Of a stretch of DNA of 64,000 nt, positions 1 to 8,030 are shown piece by piece; position 1 is the first letter of the stretch; each line of letters opens with the position of its first letter. This DNA is from Pseudomonas sp. VD-NE ins. GTDB taxonomy: Bacteria > Pseudomonadota > Gammaproteobacteria > Pseudomonadales > Pseudomonadaceae. The DNA lies in the NCBI RefSeq assembly GCF_031882575.1, contig NZ_CP134772.1:3925001-3989000 (forward strand), read 5' to 3'. A program made the translations under genes and the position numbers. The notes under the pieces were generated by a model. The model worked only from the letters and a program-made list of their open reading frames with translations, searched no databases and was not told the DNA's origin.

Positions 1-549
1 ATGGGTGGTCTGGTCGCGCGGGCCTTTGCCCTGCATTACCCGGAGCGCCTGCAAAGCCTGGTGGTCTTGAACAGCGTGTTCAATCGCAGCGAAGAACAGC
101 GTGCCGGCGTCATCGCCCGTACCGCGCAAGCGGCCGAACATGGCCCGGACGCCAATGCCGAAGCGGCGTTGTCACGCTGGTTCAGCCGCGAATATCAGGC
201 GGCCAATCCGGCGCAGATCGCCGCATTGCGCCAGACCCTCGCCAATAATGATCCGCAGGGTTACCTGACCACCTACGAATTGTTCGCCACTCAAGACATG
301 TACCGCGCCGACGACCTGGGCAGTATTCAGGCGCCGACGCTGATCGCCACCGGTGAACTCGATCCGGGTTCGACCCCGGAAATGGCCGAGCAACTGGCCC
401 GGCGCATCCCCGGTGCGAAGGTTGCCGTGCTGTCTGAGCAACGGCATATGATGCCCGTAGAGTCGCCGCGTCTGGTCAACCAGACGCTGCTGGAATTTCT
501 GCAATTCGCACACTCCCGACAAAACCATATAAAGGGGATCGTTGCATGA
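1..549 (+). CDS. alpha/beta hydrolase, 5' end outside window
   Basis: C-terminal 182 residues of an alpha/beta-fold hydrolase. The first residues (MGGLVARAFALHYPERL) are the part just after the nucleophile serine in the usual GxSMGG elbow, so the Met at position 1 is internal and the gene starts upstream of the window. The acid is probably Asp121 (TGELDPG) and the base His149 (EQRHMMP). The stop overlaps the next start in an ATGA, so it is translationally coupled to the aldehyde dehydrogenase. Its substrate cannot be read from the sequence. The context suggests ester, lactone or enol-lactone hydrolysis in a catabolic pathway. Confidence 0.85.
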   Translation: MGGLVARAFALHYPERLQSLVVLNSVFNRSEEQRAGVIARTAQAAEHGPDANAEAALSRWFSREYQAANPAQIAALRQTLANNDPQGYLTTYELFATQDMYRADDLGSIQAPTLIATGELDPGSTPEMAEQLARRIPGAKVAVLSEQRHMMPVESPRLVNQTLLEFLQFAHSRQNHIKGIVA

Positions 550-2027
550 CACTCGCACGCTTCCAGATGTGCATCGGCGGAGAATGGGTCGATGCCCTCT
601 CCGGCAAGACTTTCGAAAGCCTCAACCCGGCCACCGCACAAGCCTGGGCCGAACTGCCTGACGCTGATGAGGCCGACGTCGAACGCGCCGTGCAATCGGC
701 GCAGACTGCATTCGACAGCCCGGCCTGGCGTGGCCTGACTGCGACCGCACGCGGCAAACTGCTGCGCCGTCTCGGTGATTTGATCGCGGAAAACAAGGAA
801 CAATTGGCGCAGCTGGAAAGCCGCGACAACGGCAAGCTGATCCGCGAAACCCGTGGGCAAGTCAGTTATCTGCCAGAATTCTTCCACTACACCGCAGGCC
901 TGGCCGACAAGCTCGAAGGCGGCACGCTGCCGCTGGATAAGCCCGACCTGTTCGCCTACACCGTGCACGAAGCGATGGGCGTGGTCGCCGCGATCATTCC
1001 GTGGAACAGCCCGCTGTACCTGACCGCGATCAAACTCGCCCCGGCCCTCGCCGCTGGCAACACGATTGTGATCAAGCCGTCAGAGCACGCCTCGGCAACG
1101 ATTCTTGAACTGGCGCGTCTGGCCCTCGAAGCCGGGATTCCGCCGGGCGTGGTCAACGTCGTCACCGGTTACGGCCCGAGCACCGGCGCCGCCCTCACCC
1201 GCCATCCGCTGATCCGCAAAATCGCCTTCACCGGCGGCGCAGCCACGGCGCGGCATGTGGTGCGCAGCAGCGCCGAGAACTTCGCCAAGCTGTCGCTGGA
1301 ACTGGGCGGCAAGTCGCCGAACATCATCTTCGCCGACGCCGATCTGGACAGCGCGATCAACGGCGCGATTGCCGGGATTTACGCAGCGTCCGGACAAAGT
1401 TGCGTGTCCGGGTCGCGCCTGCTGGTGCAGGACGAAATCTACGACGAGTTCGTCAATCGGCTGGTGGAGCGCGCCCAGCGCATCCGCATCGGTAACCCGC
1501 AAGAAGACCACAGTGAGATGGGCCCAATGGCCACCGCGCAGCAACTGGCGGTGGTCGAAGGTCTGGTCGCCGATGCCATCGCCGAGGGCGCGCGCTTGCG
1601 TACCGGCGGCAAGCGCCCAACTGATCTCGGCGAGGGCTGGTTCTACGAGCCGACGCTGTTCGAATGCGACCGCAACTCGATGAAGATCATGCAGGAAGAA
1701 GTCTTTGGCCCGGTGGCTTCGGTGATTCGCTTCAAAGATGAAGCCGAGGCACTGGCGATCGCCAACGACTCACAGTTCGGCCTCGCCGCCGGCATCTGGA
1801 CGCGCGATCTCGGCCGCGCTCATCGCCTCGCTCGCGACGTGCGTTCGGGGATCATCTGGGTCAACACTTACCGCGCGGTGTCGGCGATGGCGCCGATCGG
1901 CGGCTTCAAGAACAGTGGCTATGGACGCGAAAGCGGCATCGATTCGGTGCTGGCCTACACCGAACTGAAAACGGTGTGGATCAACCTCTCCCAGGCACCG
2001 ATGCCTGATCCGTTTGTGATGCGCTAG
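546..2027 (+). CDS. NAD(P)-dependent aldehyde dehydrogenase
   Basis: A 493-residue ALDH-superfamily enzyme that oxidises an aldehyde to an acid with NAD(P). The general base is Glu252 in LELGGKSPN and the catalytic cysteine is Cys286 in GQSCVSGSR. The cofactor region (IIPWNSPLYL, KPSEHAS) is intact and the length is usual for the family. It overlaps the upstream hydrolase by 4 bp and lies 12 bp before the flavin reductase, so it is in the same operon. The family is too broad to name the aldehyde. Confidence 0.93.
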   Translation: MTLARFQMCIGGEWVDALSGKTFESLNPATAQAWAELPDADEADVERAVQSAQTAFDSPAWRGLTATARGKLLRRLGDLIAENKEQLAQLESRDNGKLIRETRGQVSYLPEFFHYTAGLADKLEGGTLPLDKPDLFAYTVHEAMGVVAAIIPWNSPLYLTAIKLAPALAAGNTIVIKPSEHASATILELARLALEAGIPPGVVNVVTGYGPSTGAALTRHPLIRKIAFTGGAATARHVVRSSAENFAKLSLELGGKSPNIIFADADLDSAINGAIAGIYAASGQSCVSGSRLLVQDEIYDEFVNRLVERAQRIRIGNPQEDHSEMGPMATAQQLAVVEGLVADAIAEGARLRTGGKRPTDLGEGWFYEPTLFECDRNSMKIMQEEVFGPVASVIRFKDEAEALAIANDSQFGLAAGIWTRDLGRAHRLARDVRSGIIWVNTYRAVSAMAPIGGFKNSGYGRESGIDSVLAYTELKTVWINLSQAPMPDPFVMR

Positions 2028-2039
2028 GAGTCCTGCGAA

Positions 2040-2525
2040 ATGATCGAACCCGGCATTTACAAAGACGTCATGAGCTCGTTTCCGTCCGGCGTCACGGTGG
2101 TCACCACCCTCGACCCGGATGGCGCGATAGTCGGCATCACCGCCAGCGCCTTCAGCGCGCTGTCGATTGACCCGGCGCTGGTGCTGTTCTGCCCTAACTA
2201 CGCCTCCGACACCTACCCGGTGCTGCGTGACAGCAAGAAATTCGCAATCCATTTGCTGTCCGCCGACCAGACGGCTGAGGCCTATGCGTTTGCCGGTAAA
2301 GGCAAGGAAAAGGCCAGGAACATCGAGTGGCATTTGAGCGAATTGGGTAACCCGATTCTGGCCAAGGCCACGGCGATCATCGAATGCGAGTTGTGGCGGG
2401 AATACGACGGTGGGGATCACGCGATCATCGTCGGTGCGGTGAAGAACCTGATCCTGCCCGAGCAACCGGTGACACCGATGATTTACCACAAAGGCAAGCT
2501 CGGGCCGTTGCCGACCCTGGCCTGA
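2040..2525 (+). CDS. flavin reductase family protein (FMN reductase component)
   Basis: A 161-residue protein of the flavin reductase-like FMN-binding family (HpaC/RutF type). The N-terminal block SSFPSGVTVVTT, the GITASAFSALSIDPALV segment and the C-terminal GDHAIIVGAV segment are the family hallmarks. Such proteins reduce FMN/FAD with NAD(P)H for a partner monooxygenase. No monooxygenase is present downstream, so the partner is inferred to lie left of the window. It is the third gene of the run and is followed by a REP pair. Confidence 0.92.
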   Translation: MIEPGIYKDVMSSFPSGVTVVTTLDPDGAIVGITASAFSALSIDPALVLFCPNYASDTYPVLRDSKKFAIHLLSADQTAEAYAFAGKGKEKARNIEWHLSELGNPILAKATAIIECELWREYDGGDHAIIVGAVKNLILPEQPVTPMIYHKGKLGPLPTLA

Positions 2526-2540
2526 AGCGACAATGCAAAA

Positions 2541-2636
2541 CCCTGTGGGAGCTGGCTTGCCAGCGATGAGGGCTTAACATTCAACATTGATGTTGGCTGA
2601 TAGTCCGCTATCGCTGGCAAGCCAGCTCCCACAGGG
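2541..2636. repeat. REP pair (BIME), GTGGGAGCTGGCTTGCCAGCGATGAG family
   Basis: Two inverted copies of the commonest REP in this window. The left arm reads CCTGTGGGAGCTGGCTTGCC and the right arm is its complement, separated by about 45 bp. It sits between the flavin reductase and the CMD gene, within the presumed operon, where it may act as an mRNA-stabilising hairpin or partial terminator. Confidence 0.9.
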
Positions 2637-2656
2637 ATTGAGGTGAGGCAAAGAAT

Positions 2657-3061
2657 ATGAGTAACGAAAAGTACGAAAAAGGCCTGAAAATCCGCACTCA
2701 GGTATTGGGCGAAGCCTACGTGCAGCGTTCAATCGACAACGCCGACGATTTCACCCGCCCGCTGCAGGAAATGGTCACCGAATACTGCTGGGGCCATGTC
2801 TGGGGTCGCGAAGGTCTGTCGCTCAAGGAGCGCAGCATGATCAACCTGGCGATGATCTCGGCGCTCAACCGTCCGCACGAACTCAAGCTGCATGTGCGTG
2901 GCGCCTTGCGTAACGGCCTGAGTCGTGAGCAAATACGCGAAATTCTGCTTCAGGTCGGCATTTATTGCGGCGTTCCGGCAGCCGTGGACAGTTTCCGGCT
3001 GGCCCGTGAAGCCTTTGCCGAAGCCGACGCCGAAGCCTCAGTCAACCCCTCGGCTGTTTAG
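2657..3061 (+). CDS. carboxymuconolactone decarboxylase (CMD) family protein
   Basis: A 134-residue small helical CMD-family protein, similar in size to PcaC. The central segment SLKERSMINLAMISALNRP and the following HVRGALRNGLSREQIREIL match the family core. There is no CxxC pair, so it is unlike AhpD peroxidases and closer to decarboxylase-type members. A GAGGTGAGG stretch at about 2640 precedes the ATG. It lies between the flavin reductase and the GntR gene. A role as a ring-cleavage lactone decarboxylase is possible but not shown. Confidence 0.88.
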   Translation: MSNEKYEKGLKIRTQVLGEAYVQRSIDNADDFTRPLQEMVTEYCWGHVWGREGLSLKERSMINLAMISALNRPHELKLHVRGALRNGLSREQIREILLQVGIYCGVPAAVDSFRLAREAFAEADAEASVNPSAV

Positions 3062-3103
3062 ATGCCCGTCTGGCATGGACAGCCAACCGAAAGAGCGGAC
3101 CCC

Positions 3104-3856
3104 ATGAAACGCCAGCCACTCGACGACAGCTTCAAGGTCAATCGCAACCCCGTTACCCTGCGCGAAATCGTGCTGGATAAACTGCGTAGCGCGATCATGA
3201 ATTTCCAGCTCATGCCCGGCGATCGTCTGGTCGAGCGCGATCTGTGCGATCGCCTCGGCGTCAGCCGCACCTCCGTGCGCGAAGCCTTGCGTCACCTGGA
3301 ATCCGAAGGCCTGGTCGAGTTCGCCGATGCCAAAGGCCCGCGCGTGGCGATCATCACCCTCGCCGATGCCGTCGATATCTACGAATTGCGCTGCGTGCTT
3401 GAGGGCCTGATCGTGCAGCTGTTCACCCTGCGCGCCAAGGCCAAGGACATCAAAGCCCTGGAAAAAGCCCTCGACGAGAACCGCAAGGCGCTCAAGGACG
3501 GCGAACTGCAACAGGTGATCGATTCGGTGCAGGGTTTCTACGACGTGCTGCTCGAAGGCTCGGGCAACCATGTCGCGGCCACTCAGTTGCGTCAACTGCA
3601 GGCACGCATCAGCTACCTGCGCGCGACCTCGGTGTCGCAGGAAAACCGTCGCGGCGCGAGTAATCAGGAAATGGAAAAAATGGTCGAGGCGATCAAAAGC
3701 GGCGATCCGCTGGTGGCGCATCAGGCCTGTGTCGATCACGTTCGCGCTGCCGCTGCGGTAGCGCTCGACTATCTCAAGCGCAAGCAGGAAGAAACCGGAG
3801 CAACACCGGCCATGACCCTGCCCATCGCGCTGAAAGAACCCCGTATAGGTCACTGA
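3104..3856 (+). CDS. GntR family (FCD-type) transcriptional regulator
   Basis: A 250-residue regulator with an N-terminal winged helix (LRSAIMNFQLMPGDRLVE through RTSVREALRHLESEGLV) and a C-terminal all-helical FCD ligand domain ending in VDHVRAAAAVALDYL. The frame is open from 3062, directly after the CMD stop, but the ATG at 3104 has the better ribosome-binding site (AAGAGCGGA). It is probably the ligand-responsive regulator of this catabolic cluster. A FadR/PdhR-like palindrome at 4890-4899 is a candidate binding site. Confidence 0.9.
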   Translation: MKRQPLDDSFKVNRNPVTLREIVLDKLRSAIMNFQLMPGDRLVERDLCDRLGVSRTSVREALRHLESEGLVEFADAKGPRVAIITLADAVDIYELRCVLEGLIVQLFTLRAKAKDIKALEKALDENRKALKDGELQQVIDSVQGFYDVLLEGSGNHVAATQLRQLQARISYLRATSVSQENRRGASNQEMEKMVEAIKSGDPLVAHQACVDHVRAAAAVALDYLKRKQEETGATPAMTLPIALKEPRIGH

Positions 3857-3857
3857 T

Positions 3858-4421
3858 ATGTTCAGCCCGAGCTATTGCCCGAAATGCGGTGGCCCTGACC
3901 TCGGTCAGCAGATACCGGCGGGCGATACGCACGAGCGCCTGATGTGCCGCGGCTGCGGCTACATCCACTACGTCAATCCGAAGATCATTGCCGGCTGCAT
4001 CATCGAGCAGGACGGCAAATACCTCTTGTGCCAACGGGCGATCCCACCGCGCCCGGGCACCTGGACGCTGCCGGCCGGCTTCATGGAAAGCGGCGAGACC
4101 ACCGAGCAAGCGGCCATCCGCGAAGTCTGGGAAGAAAGCGGCGTGCGCGCGGAAATCGTCTCGCCGTACTCGATTTTCAGCGTGCCGAAGATCAGCGAGG
4201 TGTACATCATTTTTCGCGCCATCGCGCTGGAGATCACCGGGCAATATGGCCCGGAAACCCTCGATTACAAGTTCTTCGCCCCGGAAGACATCCCGTGGGA
4301 GCAGATCTATTACCCGGCGATCCGGCAGATTCTCGAGCGCTATATCGAGGAGCGCCAGGCTGGGGTGTATGGGATCTACATGGGCAATGACGACAGCGGC
4401 AAGATCCACTTCATCCGCTGA
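3858..4421 (+). CDS. Nudix hydrolase with N-terminal zinc ribbon
   Basis: A 187-residue protein. Residues 1-35 form a small zinc ribbon (CPKCGG...CRGCGY) and residues about 74-96 a Nudix box (GFMESGE, REVWEESGV). This layout belongs to the YfcD/NudC-like group of nucleotide pyrophosphatases. The start lies one base after the GntR stop, so the two genes are probably co-transcribed. In this context it might hydrolyse FAD or another dinucleotide, which would fit the flavin theme, but the substrate is not readable. Confidence 0.9.
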   Translation: MFSPSYCPKCGGPDLGQQIPAGDTHERLMCRGCGYIHYVNPKIIAGCIIEQDGKYLLCQRAIPPRPGTWTLPAGFMESGETTEQAAIREVWEESGVRAEIVSPYSIFSVPKISEVYIIFRAIALEITGQYGPETLDYKFFAPEDIPWEQIYYPAIRQILERYIEERQAGVYGIYMGNDDSGKIHFIR

Positions 4422-4440
4422 CAACGCTTCGCTTTTTGTC

Positions 4441-4553
4441 TGATCGTTCCCACGCTCCGCGTGGGAATGCCTCTTCGGACGCTCCGCGTTCGGCTTTGAA
4501 AGGGACGCGGAGCGCCCCGGGCTGCATTCCCACGCGGAGCGTGGGAACGATCA
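4441..4553. repeat. long inverted repeat, GATCGTTCCCACGC family
   Basis: The outer arms are TGATCGTTCCCACGC and its exact complement, enclosing further inverted GACGCTCCGCGT / ACGCGGAGCG segments. This is a second Pseudomonas repeat family, also seen at 10425-10463 and 17301-17415. It lies between the convergent Nudix and DUF1330 genes and can act as a bidirectional terminator-like hairpin. Confidence 0.85.
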
Positions 4554-4565
4554 CTACCGTGGGCT

Positions 4566-4862
4566 TCAGAGTGGGGCGATGCCTTCGACGATGATGATGT
4601 CTGCCTTCGCCCATTCTTCGCGATAACTTTTCGCTTCCTGGTACGCCGCAGAGTGGTAGCACGCCACAGCCTTCTCATAGCTCTCGAACTCGATCACCAC
4701 GCTGCGCTGCGGCGTCTTGCGCCCTTCCATCGCCTCGCTGCGCCCGCCTCTGGCCAGAAACTTCGCGCCGAATTCGGCGAACGCCGCCGGCGCGCGCTGG
4801 GTGTATTGGCTGTAATGATCGGCATCGGCTATATCCACGTGAGCAATCCAGTACGCCTTCAT
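4566..4862 (-). CDS. DUF1330 domain-containing protein
   Basis: A 98-residue DUF1330 protein of the dimeric ferredoxin-like (ABM-like) fold. The start MKAYWIAHVDI, the central FLARGGRSEAMEG and the block SVVIEFESYEKAVACYHS match the family. Its function is unknown. It is divergent from the RibB-type gene across a 68-bp promoter region with a GntR-like palindrome, so it is probably part of the same regulon. Confidence 0.88.
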   Translation of the reverse strand: MKAYWIAHVDIADADHYSQYTQRAPAAFAEFGAKFLARGGRSEAMEGRKTPQRSVVIEFESYEKAVACYHSAAYQEAKSYREEWAKADIIIVEGIAPL

Positions 4863-4889
4863 AGTGACCTCTTTGTTGATTTTGTATTA

Positions 4890-4899
4890 TGGTATACCA
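4890..4899. promoter_or_regulatory. GntR/FadR-type operator palindrome
   Basis: The perfect palindrome TGGTATACCA sits in the 68-bp gap between the divergent DUF1330 and RibB-type genes. FCD-type GntR regulators (FadR, PdhR, VanR) bind TGGT-N-ACCA palindromes of this kind, and one is encoded at 3104. Binding is inferred. Confidence 0.55.
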
Positions 4900-4930
4900 A
4901 TATATTTCCAACGAACCCTGAGAGTCCAGC

Positions 4931-6040
4931 ATGGCCTTCAACAGCATCGAAGAAATCATCGAAGATTATCGTCTCGGCAAAATGGTCTTGCTGGTCGATG
5001 ACGAAGACCGTGAAAACGAAGGCGACCTGCTGCTGGCCGCCGACCGTTGCACGCCGGAGGCGATCAGCTTCATGGCCCGTGAAGCGCGCGGGCTGATCTG
5101 CCTGACCCTGACCGACGAACATTGCCAGCGTTTGGGCCTGGAGCAAATGGTCCCGGCCAATGGCAGCGTGTTCAGCACCGCGTTTACCGTGTCGATTGAA
5201 GCGGCGATTGGCGTGACCACCGGCATCTCGGCGGCGGATCGCGCCTGCACGGTGGCCGCCGCCGTCGCGCCGAATGCTCGCGCCGAAGACCTGGTGCAGC
5301 CGGGCCACATCTTCCCGCTGCGCGCCAAGGAAGGTGGCGTGCTGACGCGCGCCGGTCATACCGAAGCTGGTTGCGATCTGGCGCGTCTCGCCGGTTTCAC
5401 CCCGGCCTCGGTGATCGTCGAGGTGATGAACGACGACGGCACCATGGCCCGTCGCCCGGATCTGGAAGTGTTTGCGCGCAAGCACGGGATCAAGATCGGC
5501 ACCATCGCTGACCTGATCCACTATCGCTTGAGCACCGAACACACCATCGAGCGGATTGGCGAACGCGAACTGCCGACGGTACACGGCACCTTCCGCTTGA
5601 TCACCTTTGAAGATCGCATCGAGGGCGGCGTGCACATGGCGATGGTCATGGGCGATCTGCGCCGCGAAGAGCCGACGCTGGTGCGCGTACACGTAATCGA
5701 TCCGCTGCGTGATCTGGTCGGCGCCGAGTACAGCGGGCCGACCAACTGGACGCTGTGGGCGGCCCTGCAACGGGTCGCGGCAGAAGGTCATGGCGTTGTC
5801 GTGGTGCTGGCCAATCATGAGTCGTCGCAGGCGTTGCTGGAGCGCGTGCCGCAATTGACCCAGCCGCCACGGCAGTTCAGTCGCTCGCAATCGCGGATTT
5901 ATTCGGAAGTCGGGACTGGGGCGCAGATTCTGCAAAACCTCGGGGTGGGCAAACTGCGGCATCTCGGCCCGCCGCTAAAATACGCCGGCCTGACCGGGTA
6001 TGACCTGGAAGTGGTCGAAAGCATCCCGTTCAGCGAATGA
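4931..6040 (+). CDS. ribB: 3,4-dihydroxy-2-butanone-4-phosphate synthase with degenerate GTP cyclohydrolase II domain (RibBX type)
   Basis: A 369-residue protein. Residues 1 to about 200 are a complete RibB domain, with the acidic metal motif [10 protein letters not shown] and the [14 protein letters not shown] segment. This domain makes DHBP from ribulose 5-phosphate in riboflavin synthesis. The C-terminal part aligns in outline with GTP cyclohydrolase II but lacks the zinc cysteines and the CDCG segment, so it should have no GCHII activity. No FMN riboswitch fits in the 68 bp upstream. Its place in a catabolic cluster with a flavin reductase suggests a pathway-dedicated paralogue supplying flavin. 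Confidence 0.9.
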   Translation: MAFNSIEEIIEDYRLGKMVLLVDDEDRENEGDLLLAADRCTPEAISFMAREARGLICLTLTDEHCQRLGLEQMVPANGSVFSTAFTVSIEAAIGVTTGISAADRACTVAAAVAPNARAEDLVQPGHIFPLRAKEGGVLTRAGHTEAGCDLARLAGFTPASVIVEVMNDDGTMARRPDLEVFARKHGIKIGTIADLIHYRLSTEHTIERIGERELPTVHGTFRLITFEDRIEGGVHMAMVMGDLRREEPTLVRVHVIDPLRDLVGAEYSGPTNWTLWAALQRVAAEGHGVVVVLANHESSQALLERVPQLTQPPRQFSRSQSRIYSEVGTGAQILQNLGVGKLRHLGPPLKYAGLTGYDLEVVESIPFSE

Positions 6041-6047
6041 AGCAACT

Positions 6048-6109
6048 CTCACCCCAGCCCTGCCTGTCCACCCAGTCTGCGGTACATACAGGGAGCGGGC
6101 TGGGGTAAG
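6048..6109. repeat. inverted repeat, CTCACCCCAGCCC family
   Basis: CTCACCCCAGCCC and its complement GGGCTGGGGT enclose about 38 bp, just after the ribB stop. This third repeat family recurs at 20033-20458, 23738-23800, 48262-48577 and 56131-56305. It is probably a terminator-like hairpin for ribB. Confidence 0.8.
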
Positions 6110-6273
6110 AGGGAAAACCTCACTGACATACGCAAAGCCGAAAGCCGCCGCCAACCGATATCGTCCATGGGTAAACGTCATCCAGTTATTGCGTTTAAAG
6201 TACACGAACCGTTACGCCATCCCCCCTACAACACCTTGCGTCGTTACCTACGCGTACGCCAGAATCCGCCGGC

Positions 6274-6510
6274 TTACACGGCTATGGGCCGGGCTATATC
6301 GTTTGCCTGTCACTGCAAAACAGTGATCGGGTTTGGTAGCCCGTCTGTAATAGCCGTGTGACAACACCCTGTGCTGTCTCTTTGTGGAGGCTCAGTTCAA
6401 TGGTAGTCATGCGTGGGGCTCACTCGTGAGCGCCGGGTTCCTATTGCAGCCGGTCTACCAACCCGCGTATGGCCACCACCCACTCGTTTGGTAGCGAGAG
6501 TGATGGCTCC
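6274..6510 (+). ncRNA. candidate structured RNA leader upstream of DUF6124
   Basis: About 240 nt with no convincing ORF but many exact pairings. A long outer stem (ACACGGCTAT 6276-6285 with ATAGCCGTGT 6350-6359, extended by a GU and a UA pair) encloses hairpin TCACTG-CAAAA-CAGTGA (6310-6326) and hairpin CGGG-TTTGGTAG-CCCG (6328-6343). Downstream lie CGGGTT/AACCCG (6434-6439, 6460-6465) and CTCG-TTTGGTAG-CGAG (6483-6498). The loop TTTGGTAG occurs twice, and its complement CTACCAA lies at 6455-6461 between them. This looks like a cis-regulatory leader or a separate small RNA. No name can be assigned. Confidence 0.55.
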
Positions 6511-6535
6511 TTAAACTGCGATAGGAGTTTCATCC

Positions 6536-6901
6536 ATGTTCAAAATCACACCCAATCCTCCAGACACCGGTCCAATCCCTCACGACCCCGCGCTTGACCC
6601 GCAAAAGGTCAAAGAAGCCACCGACCGCGCCCTCGACTATTACCTGCGACCCGAAGCACTGGGCGCTCCACCAAGCTCGCCCCCGTTTCGCCCGGTCTAT
6701 CTGGTCGACCCCACGCTGGATGAAGAAACCCTCCTGGTCGAAGCCTGTGAGTCGCTTTCCTACGCCCACTCCATGGCCGGTAACATCGCCAACTCGATAG
6801 GCGGCCCGGAGCGCAAACCGCTGCTGGCGCTGCAACAGGTGATCATGCTCAACGAGCTGTTGGTCAACCGACTGCTGGACAAGCTGCGCGTACCGCAATA
6901 A
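6536..6901 (+). CDS. DUF6124 family protein
   Basis: A 121-residue cytoplasmic protein beginning MFKITPNPPDTGPIPHD. The block KVKEATDRALDYYLRP and the C-terminal LLALQQVIMLNELLVNRLLD are typical of the Pseudomonas DUF6124 family, whose function is unknown. An AGGAG ribosome-binding site lies at 6523-6527. It is monocistronic, preceded by the structured leader at 6274-6510 and followed by a terminator at 6916. Regulation through the leader is inferred. Confidence 0.85.
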   Translation: MFKITPNPPDTGPIPHDPALDPQKVKEATDRALDYYLRPEALGAPPSSPPFRPVYLVDPTLDEETLLVEACESLSYAHSMAGNIANSIGGPERKPLLALQQVIMLNELLVNRLLDKLRVPQ

Positions 6902-6915
6902 TCACCAGACCGAAT

Positions 6916-6940
6916 AAGTGAGGGGTTACCCCCTCACTTT
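6916..6940. terminator. hairpin terminator after DUF6124
   Basis: A perfect 10-bp stem (AAGTGAGGGG / CCCCTCACTT) with a TTAC loop. The run of T after it is short, so it is a strong hairpin but a modest intrinsic terminator. Confidence 0.7.
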
Positions 6941-7057
6941 CGCGTTGCCCCCTCTGTCGATTAATGAGCAGCACTCATCAATCCATCCCGATTTACCCGT
7001 CTAGTCCCCGCCAGTCACCTCGCTTACTGTTCTCCCCACGCCCAACGGGAGATCGAC

Positions 7058-7828
7058 ATGCACAAGCGCACATTCGGCAACAGTTCACTCGAAGTAATGG
7101 CGCTCTGCCTGAGCGTTGGCGCGATGTTCAGCCTTACCACCCAAGCAGCCGAGGCACCGAAATCCATGACCACCCCGCAAACCACCGCACAAGCCCTTTC
7201 GAGCAAACAACAGACGATTCCACTGATTGCTGCGTTCATGGCGACCAGCGACATGCCCAACCTCAACACAACCCTCAATCAAGGTCTCGATGCTGGCCTG
7301 AGCATCAGCGAAACCCGGGAAATTCTCGTGCAGCTCTACGCTTACGTCGGCTTCCCGCGCAGCCTCAATGCCTTGAATGAACTCATGACCGTGGTGCAGG
7401 CGCGCAAACAACGCGGTATTGAAGATGCGCCGGGGCGTGAGCCAAGCCGGGCGATTCCAGTCGGTGATGAGCTGCTGGCTGCCGGCACCGCGAATCAAAC
7501 GAAGATCTCGGGCGCTCCGGTCAAAGGCCCGGTGTTCGAGTTCGCCCCGGTGGCCAATCAGTTTCTGCAAACCCACCTGTTCGGCGATATCTTCGAGCGC
7601 GACAACCTCGACTGGCAAAGCCGCGAACTGGCCACCGTCGGGGCGCTGGCAGCGACGCCGGGCGTGGAATCGCAATTGCGCTCGCACATGGCCGCGAGCC
7701 TGCGCGTCGGGCTCAGCGAGACACAGTTGGGCGAGGTCACTGAGCTGCTGAAAAAGCACGGTGATGAGCAGACTGCCAAACGTGCAAATGCAGCGCTGAA
7801 AGAGGTTCTGGCGGCTTCGAAAAAATGA
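7058..7828 (+). CDS. exported carboxymuconolactone decarboxylase family protein with anomalous N-terminus
   Basis: A 256-residue protein with two CMD repeats (LNQGLDAGLSISETREILV near residue 70, then RELATVGALAATPGVESQL near 190). A signal-peptide-like start ends in TTQAAEA. GGAGATCGAC gives a clear ribosome-binding site before the ATG. The first 17 residues (HKRTFGNSSLEVMALCLS) read like the conserved start of aldo/keto reductases (xKRxLGNSGLEVSALGLG), not a usual leader. This suggests a deletion fusing the start of a former AKR gene to the CMD gene. The product still has a plausible hydrophobic segment and may be exported. Confidence 0.85.
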   Translation: MHKRTFGNSSLEVMALCLSVGAMFSLTTQAAEAPKSMTTPQTTAQALSSKQQTIPLIAAFMATSDMPNLNTTLNQGLDAGLSISETREILVQLYAYVGFPRSLNALNELMTVVQARKQRGIEDAPGREPSRAIPVGDELLAAGTANQTKISGAPVKGPVFEFAPVANQFLQTHLFGDIFERDNLDWQSRELATVGALAATPGVESQLRSHMAASLRVGLSETQLGEVTELLKKHGDEQTAKRANAALKEVLAASKK

Positions 7829-8030
7829 CCGGAACAACGACCTGAGATCGATTTCTCAAAGAACAATAGCGGGGTCAGCTTTTTGAACTGCCGCCCCTTT
7901 TGATTGCTGAGGTTATCGGCGTGAGCATTCGTCGGTGTTCGGTGTTGGTGGATGCGCTGATCTACACGCCCTGGCGGCGCACGTGCGATCAGCGTCCATA
8001 CTGTGGTTTTTCAATAATCGGGAAATTGTC

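Noticed and set aside
4863..4930. FMN riboswitch before the RibB-type gene
   Set aside because: Only 68 bp separate it from the divergent gene, too short for the element, and no conserved helices are visible.
6000..6361. Short open frames over the DUF6124 leader
   Set aside because: They lack ribosome-binding sites and any protein-like composition, and the region is explained better by RNA structure.
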